Shown here one piece after another: positions 35,288-47,085 of a stretch of 64,000 bases of DNA. The stretch comes from Triplophysa rosa (taxonomy: Eukaryota; Chordata; Actinopteri; Cypriniformes; Nemacheilidae). Under the pieces are notes generated by a model that worked only from the letters and a program-made list of their open reading frames with translations, ran no database searches and was not told the origin of the DNA. The position numbers were made by a program, and so were the translations under genes. Within the stretch, counting starts at the first letter, position 1; each line of letters starts with the position of its first letter. The DNA lies in the NCBI RefSeq assembly GCF_024868665.1, contig NC_079894.1, forward strand, positions 9,137,737-9,201,736. Reading direction: 5' to 3'.

Positions 35288-35621
35288 AGGGATAGTTCAT
35301 CAACAAATGAAAATTCTGACATGAATTACTCAACCTCAAGTTGTTACCTGTATAAATTAAAATGCTTGTCAAAGGTGCCCCAGAACTGTCTGTTTTCCTA
35401 AATTCTTAAAAATATCTTATTTTGTGTTAAACAGAACAAACAAATTACACAATAATTCTTTCTACAATGGTAGTCAATGGTGCCCCAGAAATCTCAGTTG
35501 CTAAAATTCTTCCAAATAGCTTTCTTTGTGTACAACCAAACAAAGAAATGTAAACAAGTTTGGAACAACTTGAGGGTGAGTAAATGAAGACAGAATTTAA
35601 ATTTTTGGGTGAACTGTCCCT
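35288..35621. mobile_element. TTAA MITE, copy 5 (second subfamily)
   Basis: The ends AGGGATAGTTCATCA and GGGTGAACTGTCCCT have TTAA at 35284..35287 and 35622..35625. The centre has TGGTAGTCAATGGTGCCCC, which marks a subfamily shared with 36118, 43431 and 55506. Confidence 0.88.
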
Positions 35622-36117
35622 TTAAATGTCTGAATGGGACCTTGGCCTTCCTGTTCATTACATAATTTTCAAAGTCATTTCCCCTCTCAATTTGAGGCGC
35701 TCGCTTTCCTGCACAGCCTGACACACAAACCTCCTTGTCACAACACACACGAGAACCCACGCGGATCATGCCATGACTGACGGCACCCACCAAATAACAG
35801 CAAACTGTTATTTTAGGGCACTGATGGGCCCCATTATCCTTTCATTTGCCATCGTATCTTCTCCTCCTTTATTTAAAGTGTTCCACTTATAACTGTCCTC
35901 AAAGTGAGTCAAACCAGCTGGCAACAGCCGAACAAACCTTATTAGACCCAAGAAACAAGCTCTGATTGAAACCATGGAAATACGTTCACTCTGACTCAGT
36001 AGCTTTCACAATATATTTCTTCAACTTGCATTCAAATTAATCTTAGATGAAATCAGATTATAGCGAGAAGTAAGGAGATCCCAGTGTGAGATCTGAGGTT
36101 ACCCGTCTCGCTTTTAA

Positions 36118-36436
36118 AGGAATAGTTCACCCAAAAACGAAAATTCTGTCATGATTTACTCACCCTCATGTTGTTTCAAATCTGTTTACATTTCTTTGTT
36201 CTGTTGAACACAAAAGAAGATATTTAGAATAATGTAGGAAACCAAAGCATTCTGGGGAACCATTGACTACCATGGTAGTTTTGTTTCCTACTATGGAAGT
36301 CAATGGTGCCCCAAAACTGTTCGGTTAAAATCAATCTCATAAATATCTTCTTTTGTGTTCATTGCAACAATAAAATGTATAGGTTGATGCTGAGTAAATA
36401 ATGACAGAATTTTCATTTTGGTGTGAACTGTCCCCT
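36118..36436. mobile_element. TTAA MITE, copy 6
   Basis: The left end AGGAATAGTTCACCC has TTAA at 36114..36117. The right end GTGTGAACTGTCCCC is followed by TTGA, one change from TTAA. The centre carries the CCATTGACTACCATGGTAG palindrome. Confidence 0.87.
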
Positions 36437-36439
36437 TTG

Positions 36440-37867
36440 ATGAAGGGTAACTTAGCCTTACGCCACCTTAAGTATTAGCAGACACAGTATGAGGAGACAA
36501 ACCACTCATAGAAAAATGATCGGTGGAAACCACAACAACGTGTCACCTATACAGTTAAAAGAGCCAACTGCTTTTTGAACAGCCACCATTCACAAGGTTG
36601 TAAAAAAGCCCCACCCTTTATGACTTTGTTATGAAACACATTCAATATTTTGTATATGTCTGCTATGCTTCCTACTGTAATAACATTAACAACTCCATTA
36701 ATGACACTTTACAATATTTTAATTCACAGGTTAATTCCAAAAATCAGAGCAGAAAATGTCTCACCGATTTTTTTTATTCCAAGTGAATTTACTCGCCTCA
36801 TAAAGACAGAGTGTTTATGTCCGTGAGTGAATGTGTGGGCATTAATGTGGATAAGAGCTTTTAGGGAGGAGAAGAATCTTCCAGCCTCAGGCAACGTGTT
36901 ATGTCGGTGGTCCTCAACTCACTTACCACCAGCATCAAAACCCACAAACAGCATATTAAATATTTTTCTCTCGCTTGGAACACTGCTCATTTCTTTCTCC
37001 TCGCATACTGTGAGACCTCAGTGAAGTGTGTAACAGCTTAGCCCCGTTGCTAAGGCTTTCCGCAACTGTTATGTTGTGTTTTGGCGTGTCTACCTGCCGT
37101 ATGTCTTCTCTTTCCACCTGCTAAAGTCTCCCTGTAGTGCAAAGACTCATTCTCCAGAGCCTTTCACATGTCTGTAGAAATACAAAAGGAAAGGTGTTTT
37201 TGAATGAAGGAGCGGGGTATTTTTGAATGGCAGCGCTTTGACTATAACCGGAGATGAATATCACTTTTCTCCCATTCAGAACAAAACACACTGAGCCTCT
37301 TCCTGCATTCAAGAGGCCGCTCAGAGCAGACCGTGTATTTAACTTTGTGGAAGACAATAAGGTAAGTACAGTATGGTACGGTCACACAGACACACTGTAT
37401 GTGAGCACACACACACTCTATTCGACTATTTCACATGGTGGGTGATTTGGCACAGTTGCTCAGTCCAGATCTGCACAGCACAAAAAGAGAAAAAACTGGT
37501 CATGCACACCCTGACTTTCCTGTTTCCTGTCAGCCTGGCGGAAAGGGCCAGCTGTGGGTCATGATTGCACAACCCTGCTAACACAAGTCATCTGGAGCCT
37601 TATAAAGTGAGAAGCTTTCACAAACACACATATGCATGCTTAATTCATGTCCCATGCATTTTGCCAAATGTTATCCTGGGAAAACAACTCGCAACAACTT
37701 ACACCCTCATCACATGACACGAGATGTGGGCGAGCCACATCCACAACATTCCTCTCCCACAGCACGATGTGCACACAGACGTGGCTACAAACACGGAAGG
37801 ATTCTAATAAATTTGGGAAGGCGTCACATGACCTGGTTATTCGCCACACCTTGGTAGCAATGAATTC
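36440..37867. other. intron, nothing recognised
   Basis: 1.4 kb without element ends or an exon. TTTATTCCAAGTGAATTT at 36773..36790 also occurs in the hairpin arm at 33931. Confidence 0.45.
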
Positions 37868-39003
37868 ATGAAATTGTTTACAGAGAAAATAGTAAAAACT
37901 CAACCTCCAAGTCTGTCCTATGAATTAGTATCAACCATCGCCCCAAAAGAAAAGCTACAGTGTTTTTCACCTATAAAACAGGAAGATTTAATTAAACTTA
38001 TTGCAACATCTAAACCTACAACATGCTTATTAGACCCCATACCAACTAAATTATTAAAAGAGTTACTACCTGTTGCAATTGAGCCAATTTATAACATTAT
38101 CAACTCGTCAATTAATCTAGGCCATGTCCCAGGACCCTTTAAACTGGCCGTCATTAAGCCTCTTATCAAGAAACCAAACTTAGACCCCAATGAACTAGGA
38201 AGCTATAGACCGATTTTTAAATCTCCCTTACCTGTCTAAAATACTAGAAAAAGTAGTGTCCACTCAGTTGTGCTCTTTCTTACAAAATAATGACATACAT
38301 GAAAAATTTCAGTCAGGCTTTAGACTGCATCAAAGCACTGAAATTGCGCTCATTAAAATGACAAACGACCTGCTTATAGCATCAGATAAAGGTAACATCT
38401 CACTCCTAGTCCTGCTAGACCTTAGTGCTGCGTTCAATACTGTAGACTAGGGCTGCAACTAACGATTATTTTGATAATCGATTAGTTGGACGATTATTTT
38501 TCCGATTAATCGGATAAAATGTAATTACATCTTTTGCTTATAATAAGTAAATCAGATATGGGAAAAGTATACACAACTGAACTCATTAGCCTTCTCCCAA
38601 AATGTTGTGAATGTCTCCATCATTAATACACCTGGTGAGTTGATTCATGTGTGTCATATTAGAAGCAACTGACAATAGTCTCCCAAACGTGGGAGCGAGG
38701 GGAGGGTCGGCCAAGGAAATAATTTTTTTGTGCCATGAAAAGTGAGATATTTGTCATTCAAATGTAGTGAAGTACAGTAAAAAGTAAACAGAAAAAGTAA
38801 TATTTCTGTACAAATACTCAAAAAGTGTACTTAAGTACAGTACTCAAGTAAATGTACTTCGTTATCCACCTCTGAACTAAATAAACCACCATATCAGGGT
38901 ATTTAGCCTATTATGTACTTTGCAAAGTGCAAACGCCACAAATTGGGTTTTACTAATATAATCTATAATTTTGTCATTTAAACACCTCTCCCCTTTAAAC
39001 TTT

Positions 39004-39395
39004 AAATCTGCGCAGCTTGAAGAGATGCATGCAGAACACGTTGGACTTTAAAACTGCGCACCTAGCGCTGCACGGAGAGACGCATGCACCAAGAGACACG
39101 TCTGACTTTAAAACTGCGCAACTTGTGCCGCACGGAGAGACACATCCACGGAGAGACACGTCTGACTTTAAAACTGCGCACCTAGCGCTGCACGGATAGA
39201 CGCATGCACCGAGAGACACGTCTGACTTTAAAACTGCGCAACTTGTGCCGCACGGAGAGACACATCCACGGAGAGACACATCTGACTTTCAAACTGCGCA
39301 TCTCATGCTGCACGAAGAGACGCATCCACGGAGAACCCCGTCTGACATTTAAAACTGCGCAGCTCATGCTGCATGGAGAGACACATCTAAAACGG
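39004..39395. repeat. 60-bp tandem array with 120-bp higher order
   Basis: About 6.5 units of 60 bp share ACGTCTGACTTTAAAACTGC. Alternate units differ in the same way: CCTAGCGCTGCACGGA at 39061 and 39181, ACTTGTGCCGCACGGA at 39121 and 39241. The repeat unit with best identity is therefore 120 bp. The open frames here on both strands (MHRETRLTLK..., VSPCGTSCAVLKSD...) are by-products of the repeat. Confidence 0.93.
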
Positions 39396-40142
39396 TAATT
39401 TTACAAGGGAAGAAGACGCGCTTGATTTGTAACTGCAACTGACGTCACACACTCAAAAAAATGTGTTGTTGGATTAACTTAATTTTATTATGACACCTAT
39501 TTCCACACAATTGAATTGATTTATTCGAATTTAAGATTTATTTGTCTGCACAATTCACCCAGTTTAAGTTCATCAATTTATTTTATTTCAGATGAATGTA
39601 ATTCCTTTGTGTTGAGCCAATTAAATTTGAATGCTTCAGTGATGTAAGCAAGATGTAATGTAAGGTGCTAGCAGGAAGCACCAGATAGTTTACTGCATGA
39701 CCACTTGCAGACTATTTACTCACTGAGTAAGGCTGCATACATGAAAAATGGCATAAATGTGCTCGTCCCCAACCTCAGTAAAACCGTTACTCTTCACCAC
39801 TATGGTAACCCCTCAAAAATCACAGACAACAGAAAATCTTCTAAATTTTAACATTACAGAACAGTAAACACTAACAAGTCTCCTTATCTTTCATCCTGCA
39901 CAAAAACACACATACAATAACATTTAATTTTAAATTTTACTATCTAAATCCAGTCATAAGGGCAATGCATGCTGGGAACTCAGTCCACTGTGTAGTTTCG
40001 GTTAGTCAATGAAAATGATTAATGTTGTCCCAACACAAATGGAATAAGTTATGTCAAAGAGTCGCCTATTTATGTTAGTATTACACATTTCAATTGTGTT
40101 TGAACAAGAAACACATACAAATATGTTAGATACAACTATATA

Positions 40143-41702
40143 CAGTGAGGGAAATAAGTATTTGATCCCCTGCTGATTTTGTAAGTGTGCCTACTTACAA
40201 ACAAATGAAGGGTCTATCATTTTTATGGTGGGTTTATTTTAACGGATAGACACAGAATATTAAAAAAAATCAGGGGAAAAAAATGTTATATAAAGGTTAT
40301 AAATTGATTTGCATTTCAGTCAGTGAAATAAGTATTTGATCCCCTACCAACTAGCAAGAATTCTGGCTCCACAGATTGGTTATGTGCCTATATGGACCAC
40401 AGATTAGTCCTGTCACTTTAAGAAAGTACTCCTAAATCAGCTTGTTATGTATATAAAAGATGCCTGCCAACAGAATCTGTATCTTCCAGTTCAACCTCTC
40501 CAACACCATGGTCCAGACCAAATAGGTTTTAAAGGATGTCAGCGACAAGATTGGAGACCTGCACAAACCTTGAATAGGCTACAGACAGAAGCTTGGTGAG
40601 AAGGAGACAACTGTTGGTGTGATTATTTGGAAATAGAAGAAATACAAAATAACTATCAAATGCCCTTGTTCTGGAGCTCCCTGCAATATTTCCCCAATGG
40701 GGTAAAGATGATCATGAGAAATGTTAAAGATCAGCCCAGAACTACACGGAAGAAGCTTGTTAATGATTTCAAGACAGTTGGGAACACAGTTAGCAAGCAA
40801 AACATTGGTAACACATTGGTAACACGCTATGCCACAGTAGACTGAAATCCTGAAGCACCCGCAAGGTCCTCCTGCCCAAGAAGGCCCGCCTGGCTCGTCT
40901 TAAGTTTGACAATGAACATAAAAATGATTCAGAAAAGGCTTTGGCGAAAGTGCTGGCACTGCTGTGAGACCAAAATGGACTCCTGTGTTTGAAGGGAGAG
41001 AAATGCTGACTATGAGCCCAAGAACATCATGTCTACAGAGAAGCACAGTGTTGGAAACATTCTGCTTTAGGGCTTTTTCTCTGCTACAGGTATACAGGAT
41101 GACTTCACCGCATTGAGGGGCTGAGGGACGGGCCCATGTACCGTAAAATCTTGGACGAGAACCTCCTCCCCTTAACTAGGTCACTGAAGATGGGTCATGG
41201 ATGAGCCTTTAACATGACAAAGACGCAAAACATATTGCCAAGACAACCAAATAGTGGCTTAAGGAGAAGCACATTAAATGTCCTAGCCAGTCTCTAGACC
41301 CTAGTCCTATAGAACATCTGTGAAGGAGGCTAAAACTCCAATTTGCTGAGCGACAGCCAAGAAACCTTAAAGATTGACAGAGGAGTGGACTAAATGTATC
41401 CGGACACATGTGCAAACCTGGTGACCAACTATCAGAAATGTCTGACCTCTGTGCTTGCCAACAAGGGTTTCTCCACAAAGTACAAAGTTATGTTTTGCTT
41501 GGGGATCAAATACTTATTTCACTGACTGAAATGCAAATCAATTTATAACCTTTATATAACATTTTTTTCCCCTGATTTTTTTTAATATTCTGTGTCTATC
41601 AGTTAAAATAAACCCACCATAAAAATTATAGACCCTTCATTTGTTTGTAAGTAGGCAAACTTACAAAATCAGCAGGGGATCAAATACTTATTTCCCTCAC
41701 TG
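40143..41702 (+). mobile_element. Tc1-like element with long terminal repeats
   Basis: Inverted repeats of roughly 200 bp bound the element, starting CAGTGAGGGAAATAAGTATT and ending ATACTTATTTCCCTCACTG. TA is present on both sides (40141..40142 and 41703..41704). It sits inside the hAT element, 15 bp from that element's right end. Confidence 0.93.
40508..41490 (+). pseudogene. Tc1-like transposase, heavily decayed
   Basis: Starting at ATGGTCCAGACC, pieces of a Tc1-type transposase can be followed in shifting frames: QRQDWRPAQT, KDDHEKC and, near 41255..41325, HIAKTTK, PSQSLDP and SPIEHL. The last is the SPDLNPIEHLW region with the catalytic glutamate. Many stops and frameshifts are present and the first catalytic aspartates cannot be placed. 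It is certainly inactive. Confidence 0.7.
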
Positions 41703-41970
41703 TAGTTGTTGCAGCCCTACTGTAGACCCTAAAATACTTTTAGATCGATTACACAATTATACCGGTATTCAGGGACAGGCATTAGAATGGTTCAGATCTT
41801 ACTTAACAGACAGACATCAATTTGTTAATTTAAATGGGGAATCGTCAAATCTAACACAAGTAAATTATGGATTACCTCAGGGATCAGTTTTAGGACCCTT
41901 GCTATTCTCCATATACATGCTGCCCCTTGGCAACATTATTAGAAAACATGGAATTAGCTTCCATTGTTAT

Positions 41971-42195
41971 AATAATAATTCATTACATTTATATAGCGCT
42001 TTTCTGGACACTCAAAGCGCTTTACATGGAAGGGGGAATCTCCTCAACCACCACCAATGTGCAGCATCCACCTTGATGATGTGACGGCAGCCATATTGCG
42101 CCAGAACGCCCACCACACACCAGCTTATTGGTGGAGAAGAGACAGAGTTACGAAGCCAATTAGTACATATGGGGATGATTAGAAGGCCATGATGT
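41971..42195. repeat. dispersed repeat (ATATAGCGCTTTTCTGGACA) inside the LINE
   Basis: AATAATAATTCATTACATTT, then ATATAGCGCTTTTCTGGACA and TCAAAGCGCTTTACATG, and further GACGGCAGCCATATTGCGCC. I know this from memory as a common teleost repeat; here it is cut short after GGCCATGATG. It replaces the LINE catalytic region, so the insertion came with a deletion. Confidence 0.6.
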
Positions 42196-42611
42196 ATAGA
42201 GACGAATGTTTCAACAAATGAAACTTCCTAAATCACAACTAATAAACTCTCCCTATTCTTCATAAACATTTACTCGGTAACTTTTAATCAAAGTCACTGA
42301 GTGCAGCTGTGACACGTCAGAGGAGACCTGGCCCTCCCGGTTGAGACTGGTTTCTCCCGAGGTTTTTTATTCTCCATTGATTTATCATTGGAGTTTGGGT
42401 TCCTCGCCATAGGGCATTGTTGGCTGGCTTGCTCACCGGGAGACTGCATTTATTAGATATTATTTACTAGAATGATCTTGCTTGTTCTACAAACACCATG
42501 CACTGTGCTGTGTTTTACATTTTCTGTGTTTTTCTGTTTTTCTCCTGTAAAGCTGCTTTGGAACAATCCACATTGTGAAAAGTGCTATATAAATAAAATT
42601 GAATTGAATTG

Positions 42612-43426
42612 ACTTTCTGGAGTCAGGGATTTATGCAACAGGGAAAAAATGTGCCTCTTGTAACCAGGCAATAGATTTGTGGGCTGAAAGACTGAGGAGC
42701 TCCCACTTTTATTTATGCATAAATATCACACAGACTAATTAAATCCAGGGCAGCGAGGCGTGCGGCACAGCTAGTTTCCATCTCTCTCATTCGCTCCATC
42801 TGTCTGTCTCTCCCTCACCCGTCCGGTTCCTCCTGTCACATGCCAACCGGTTTCCGTCGTCTAGATGGGCACGAAAAAAGGAACAAATGAAAATAAACAA
42901 ACACTGCGGGAACGGTCAGTCGAACGCTGAACCACAAACTGTTCCTTCACAGCCAAGCTGCATGCCGCTGACCCTTTGGAAACTCAGGGTCGGGTCTGAC
43001 TAATTCCTAACTTGTGGAATGCAAACAAAAGGTCAGGGGTGCAACAAGACTGTCGGCTCTGTGAACCATCTTGTGAACCATCTGTAACCTCACCAAAAAC
43101 ACAGCGCTGTGGTCTTATTACACTAATAATGTCTGCACCAAAAAAAGTTTCAGTCTAGCCAGACGGACAAAAAACAAAACCACAAAACTCATTTCTATTG
43201 AGTGGCATGATACATTTTGTTTAGTAATATCAAAATTGTGAAAGTTTCACACTGGCAATGACACAGGGTTTTGCATCTAAAAAAACTTCTATCATCCACC
43301 TTTGTCAGAAAATAAGACTTTCTGTGTGCACCTCAGGAAATATCGATCACCACAAATTGGCTGACAGAATCCCAAAAAATTATAGCTATTGACAGAAAGG
43401 TATTTTTTGAAGTACATAGATGTTAT
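42612..43426. other. intron, nothing recognised
   Basis: No element ends or exon. Confidence 0.5.
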
Positions 43427-43430
43427 TTAA

Positions 43431-43803
43431 AGGAACAGTTCACCCAAAAATGAAAATTCCTTCATCATTTACTCGCCCTCAAGTTGTTCCAAACCTGTGT
43501 AAATTTCTTAGTTCTGTTGAACACAGAGAAAGATACTTGGAAGAATGTTTGTAACCAAACAGTTCTTGTCCCCCATTGACTACCATGGTAGGAAAAAATA
43601 TTGTATCTTTTTTGTTGAACACAAATTAGATATTTTGAAGAATTTAGGAGAACAAACAGTTCTAGGGCACCTTTGACTACCATTATCAATTTTCCTACTA
43701 TGGTAGTCAATGATGGCCCAGAAATGTCAGTTGCTAACATTTTTCCAAATATCTTTGGAACAACATAAGGGATAGTGATTCCATTTTGGGGTGGACTATC
43801 CCT
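43431..43803. mobile_element. TTAA MITE, copy 7 (second subfamily)
   Basis: The ends AGGAACAGTTCACCC and GGGTGGACTATCCCT have TTAA at 43427..43430 and 43804..43807. The centre keeps two CTACCATGGTAGG-type palindromes. Confidence 0.9.
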
Positions 43804-43807
43804 TTAA

Positions 43808-45322
43808 AGTCCTGCACATTCAACTGTGGGAGTAAAAAACTGTAAAAATTGTAAAAAAAAAAACACACAGCTCAGTAGCATACAAGCTCAGTTGGGGTGA
43901 AATCTTGTATTCTCTTCATGCCCTGTGCTTCAGATGCATCACCTGCTGAAGTTGAAGACACAGAGGATTGATTAACAACATTTAAAAAATAGCAAATCAA
44001 GAGAAATCAAGAGAGAGAAGTTGGAGTGAAAGAAGAATACCAGTAGACCTTGAATTCTACAAATGACAAGACAGGAGGTTTGAGAAAGCTGCTGTCTTTT
44101 GTATACAATCAGCATCAGCCCAGGGCATATCACACAGTGTGAAGAACAAAATAAACCTGGGCATTCACATGCCATAATGTCCATCAGATGGATGGACAAA
44201 AACACTAACAAACATGAAAGAGCCATTTTATATCTTGTGAACCCTTAGATCATTCAACACAGAGTGTATACCATGTTATTGTACTGTATATGTGGTATGA
44301 CGTGTTAGGGTTTTGGCATCAAAGTAATGTTAACAGGTACAAAGCTCATCAAAAGAAGAGTTCTGTCATTGGTTCTGAGCAATACTCTCTAGGGGAGAAA
44401 ATAATGAACAGTGTCTTTCAGCATCTAATGCTTAACATGCTTGTTAAAGAGCAAATTCAGCAACAGGATAATTCAACAGCTGTGGAACAGAAAAAATGGT
44501 TATTGCTCTGCAAAGTCTGCATACACAGGTAGGGAAACACTGATTTATTGGGACTTCTCTGGCCATAACATTTAGCATATCAGCATTCTTAGCATCAGCA
44601 TGTGTATTTTGTGCATTGTATATTTTATTTGAACATTGCATGTTTTTAATCAGACTTCAAATTCATAAAAGATTGCGTATCACAGGCAGTTCTCATATTA
44701 ATCTTGAGTACCTATACAGTAGTATTGCACATGCCGTATCTTCGAAGAGTACTAAGTTTGATAAAATTTATAAAAGAGAGATACAGCTATATTATTATTT
44801 CCGGAAAAACACAAGTCGCTAGAGGTGGGACTAGTGGGGAGAGTGGGATGGAACTACAGCACGAGTTCATGTCCGGCATCTTTTAGCACTGGGACCGCGC
44901 CATCTATCAGTTTCAAACGATCTCCAAATCCACCGTTATATCCACCGTTTATATAACATCCATCACTGAAATGCCGTGAACAAACAGACACACCTAAACT
45001 TCACTATCGCAATAGCAGCCCATCTTGACGCAGCGCAGATAATCTTGATGGCAAGTGGGTCTCGCTCATCGGTTGGCTCGGGGGTGGGCTCTTTCTTTCG
45101 CTTTTCCAGGAGAATGGCCAATACAAGGAATAGGATCCCTTTGACGTCACAGGGATCGAGAATTATAAAAAAACTTTCCGAAAAAAGTTGGAGTGCTGGG
45201 GGAGTGTTTCAAGTACAGAAATACTACGTCATACGTCCAACTCGTTTTTTAACAAGTTGACCATGTTAAGCCAGCAAGTTTAACAGTGTAAAGAAGTCAG
45301 AATGCATGACATAGCATGATAC
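43808..45322. other. intron, nothing recognised
   Basis: 1.5 kb without supported features. A frame of 94 codons at 44976..45260 is unremarkable. Confidence 0.45.
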
Positions 45323-46448
45323 TAGGGGTGTGCGATATTGGCAAAAAATGATTATCTCGATGTGTTCTGGGATTTTGCCGATAACCAAACGATATTTTAA
45401 ATGCATCCTTAGAAAATATGTTTGTAAGTCTTATATTGTACTACTAGCTTAATTTTGCAACACGCTAACAGAATATTGATTACTCATAATAGTAATAATG
45501 AAAACAATAAATTGAAGAGAGGTCTTAAGGTTTATTATTTTAAATAACAAAACAAAGAAATTAAAAAACACTGCTCAATGAAAATATTTTTCACATTACA
45601 ATTTTAAATGTTTGCATTTATAAACAAATGACTCTCTTCAAGTTCTGTAAAATGTGTCAAAAAAATTAAATAAAATACATGGCTAACAGTAGCACTGTAC
45701 AATTGCACAAAGATACTAGAGAAAATTTAACAGTTTTCAACAATTTGCCAAAAAATATAATCACTTAAGATTCAGTCAAATATTGTACTATAATGTAAAC
45801 AAATGACACAGTACAGTTTGGCGATATAATTGCTGACCGCATTTGTTATGTCTTGCCATCTGCCACTTTTTTTGTTGTAAGGTACTTGTTTGCCAAATGA
45901 TTCCCCCAATGTTTGCTGCGTGTGTTTTTTTGCTTTTACCCTGTCTGCTGCAGACGGGTCGTGTTCAGTTGATTCCTGCAGATTTTCATATTCGTCGTAC
46001 TCTTGGCGATAACTAGTTCGAAGATGGTGAAAAAGATTGGTTGTCGAGCTGCTTTTGACAGCTACAGACTTTCGGCAAAGTTTGCAGATTGGCGTTTTTT
46101 GAATAACGTCTGACCTTTCAAAACCAAACCACCTTCATGCTAATGATGACGACCCACGTCTGGCAATTAAATCCAGCGTAGGTTGCAAGGTTGTTGGTGT
46201 TTGAATATTTTCTCTCCCTGTTTTCTTGCTCATCTTTAACTTATGTCATAAAGACCGCATGGATGCACTGCTATGTCACGCTCTGAATGCGCACGCGCAG
46301 ACGGCGCAGTAGGTGACCAAAGCACGCAGTGAATTCGTGGACAGTGAATGCGGGTTTTTGATTGGTTATTAAAAGTGAGTGACATACTCGATAATGTGAT
46401 TTCGCACATCGTTAAAACAACATTTACGATATTATCGCATACGATATA
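45323..46448 (-). mobile_element. hAT element relic, right end lost
   Basis: The left end TAGGGGTGTGCGATATTGG and the inner right end ACGATATTATCGCATACGAT are inverted counterparts. The outer right bases are missing because the Tc1 element 46449..47085 entered the terminal repeat and a later deletion removed what followed. It encodes a transposase N terminus on the minus strand. Confidence 0.8.
45772..46233 (-). pseudogene. hAT transposase N terminus with BED finger, one stop
   Basis: From ATG 46233 the frame reads MSKKTGRENIQTPTTLQPTL, meets one TGA after residue 32, and then stays open to a stop at 45772. It contains WFGFERSD, CKLCRKSVAVKSSSTTNLFH and HLRTSYRQEY. CxxC followed by HHLR is the BED zinc finger with the second histidine changed. 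Further on, SGRWQDITNAVSNYIAK is the start of the conserved hAT transposase region. The catalytic RNase H domain and the C terminus are absent. It is 154 codons against more than 600 in a full protein. Confidence 0.75.
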
Positions 46449-47085
46449 CAGATGCTGGTCATATAATTAGAATATCATCAAAAAGTTGATTTATTTCACA
46501 AATTCCATTCAAAAAGTGAAACTTGTATATTATATTCATTCATTACACACAGACTGATATATTTCAAATGTTTATTTCTTTTAATTTGAAGATTATAACT
46601 GACAACTAATGAAAATCCCAAATTCAGTATCTCAGAAAATTAGAATATTACTTAAGACAAATACAAAGAAAGGATTTTTAGAAATCTTGGCCAACTGAAA
46701 AGTATGAACATGAAAAGTATGAGCATGTACAGCACTCAATACTTAGTTGGGGCTCCTTTTGCCTGAATTACTGCAGCAATGCGGCGTGGCATGGATTCGA
46801 TCAGTCTGTGGCACTGCTCAGGTGTTATGAGAGCCCAGGTTGCTCTGATAGTGGCCTTCAGCTCTTCTGCATTGTTGGGTCTGGCATATCGCATCTTCCT
46901 CTTCACAATACCCCATAGATTTTCTATGGGGTTAAGGTCAGGCGAGTTTGCTGGCCAATTAAGAACAGGGATACCATGGTCCTTAAACCAGGTACTGGTA
47001 GCTTTGGCACTGTGTGCAGGTGCCAAGTCCTGTTGGAATATGAAATCTGCATCTCCATAAAGTTGATCTTTCAATTGTGAAACTC
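46449..47085 (-). mobile_element. Tc1-like element, DD34E, truncated
   Basis: One terminal repeat is present, starting CAGATGCTGGTCATATAATT after a TA at 46447. The other end and the 5' half of the gene are missing beyond about 47085. Confidence 0.85.
46736..47074 (-). pseudogene. Tc1-like transposase C-terminal half, DD34E
   Basis: 112 codons are open on the minus strand. D16 in FIFQQDLAPAH and E51 in SPDLNPIENLWG are the second and third catalytic residues, with 34 residues between them. The C terminus MPRRIAAVIQAKGAPTKY is complete and followed by a stop. The DNA-binding domains and the first aspartate are gone, so the enzyme cannot work. The frame itself is undamaged, which suggests that truncation rather than slow decay inactivated it. 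Confidence 0.9.

Larger units (their letters stand above)
38448..41719. mobile_element. hAT element with satellite, carrying a Tc1 insertion
   Basis: The ends TAGGGCTGCAACTAACG and GTTGTTGCAGCCCTA are inverted. A perfect 8-bp duplication CTGTAGAC flanks it (38440..38447 and 41720..41727) inside the LINE frame. Subterminal GATTAATCGGATAAAATG motifs follow the left end. Without the Tc1 insertion (40143..41704) it is about 1.7 kb. It contains a 60-bp tandem array and no transposase frame. Confidence 0.92.
37868..41970 (+). pseudogene. L2-type LINE ORF2 reverse transcriptase, split and broken
   Basis: The frame from 37868 reads MKLFTEKIVKTQ and then SPIKQEDLIKLIATSKPTTC, LLDPIPTKLLKELLP and GSYRPI, the entry to the reverse transcriptase. 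A +1 frameshift near 38210 leads to [29 protein letters not shown] and [12 protein letters not shown], where the family has AAFDTVD. The hAT element then interrupts. After it, from 41728, the frame goes on in register with [38 protein letters not shown] and HGISFHCY. The catalytic YADD block is cut exactly at CY by the repeat at 41971, and everything after it is lost. Confidence 0.9.
37868..42611 (+). mobile_element. L2-type LINE, 5'-truncated, with nested insertions
   Basis: The copy starts inside ORF2 and ends in a typical LINE 3' UTR: GAGACCTGGCCCTCCCG near 42324, GCTGCTTTGGAACAATCC near 42553, AGTGCTATATAAATAAAATT, and a tail of repeated GAATT units. It was interrupted by the hAT element 38448..41719, and in its catalytic region by a second repeat at 41971. 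Without the insertions the LINE would be about 1.2 to 1.5 kb, so it was an old 5'-truncated copy. Confidence 0.88.

Noticed and set aside
39004..39395. CRISPR-like array of regular units
   Set aside because: Units are directly adjacent with no unique spacers, and it lies in a vertebrate transposon.
38995..39398. Cysteine-rich repeat protein (VSPCGTSCAVLKSD...) and its antisense partner
   Set aside because: Both frames arise from the 60-bp tandem array, whose unit length is a multiple of three, so any open frame stays open.
46779..47060. 93-codon plus-strand ORF
   Set aside because: It is the antisense shadow of the Tc1 transposase fragment on the minus strand.
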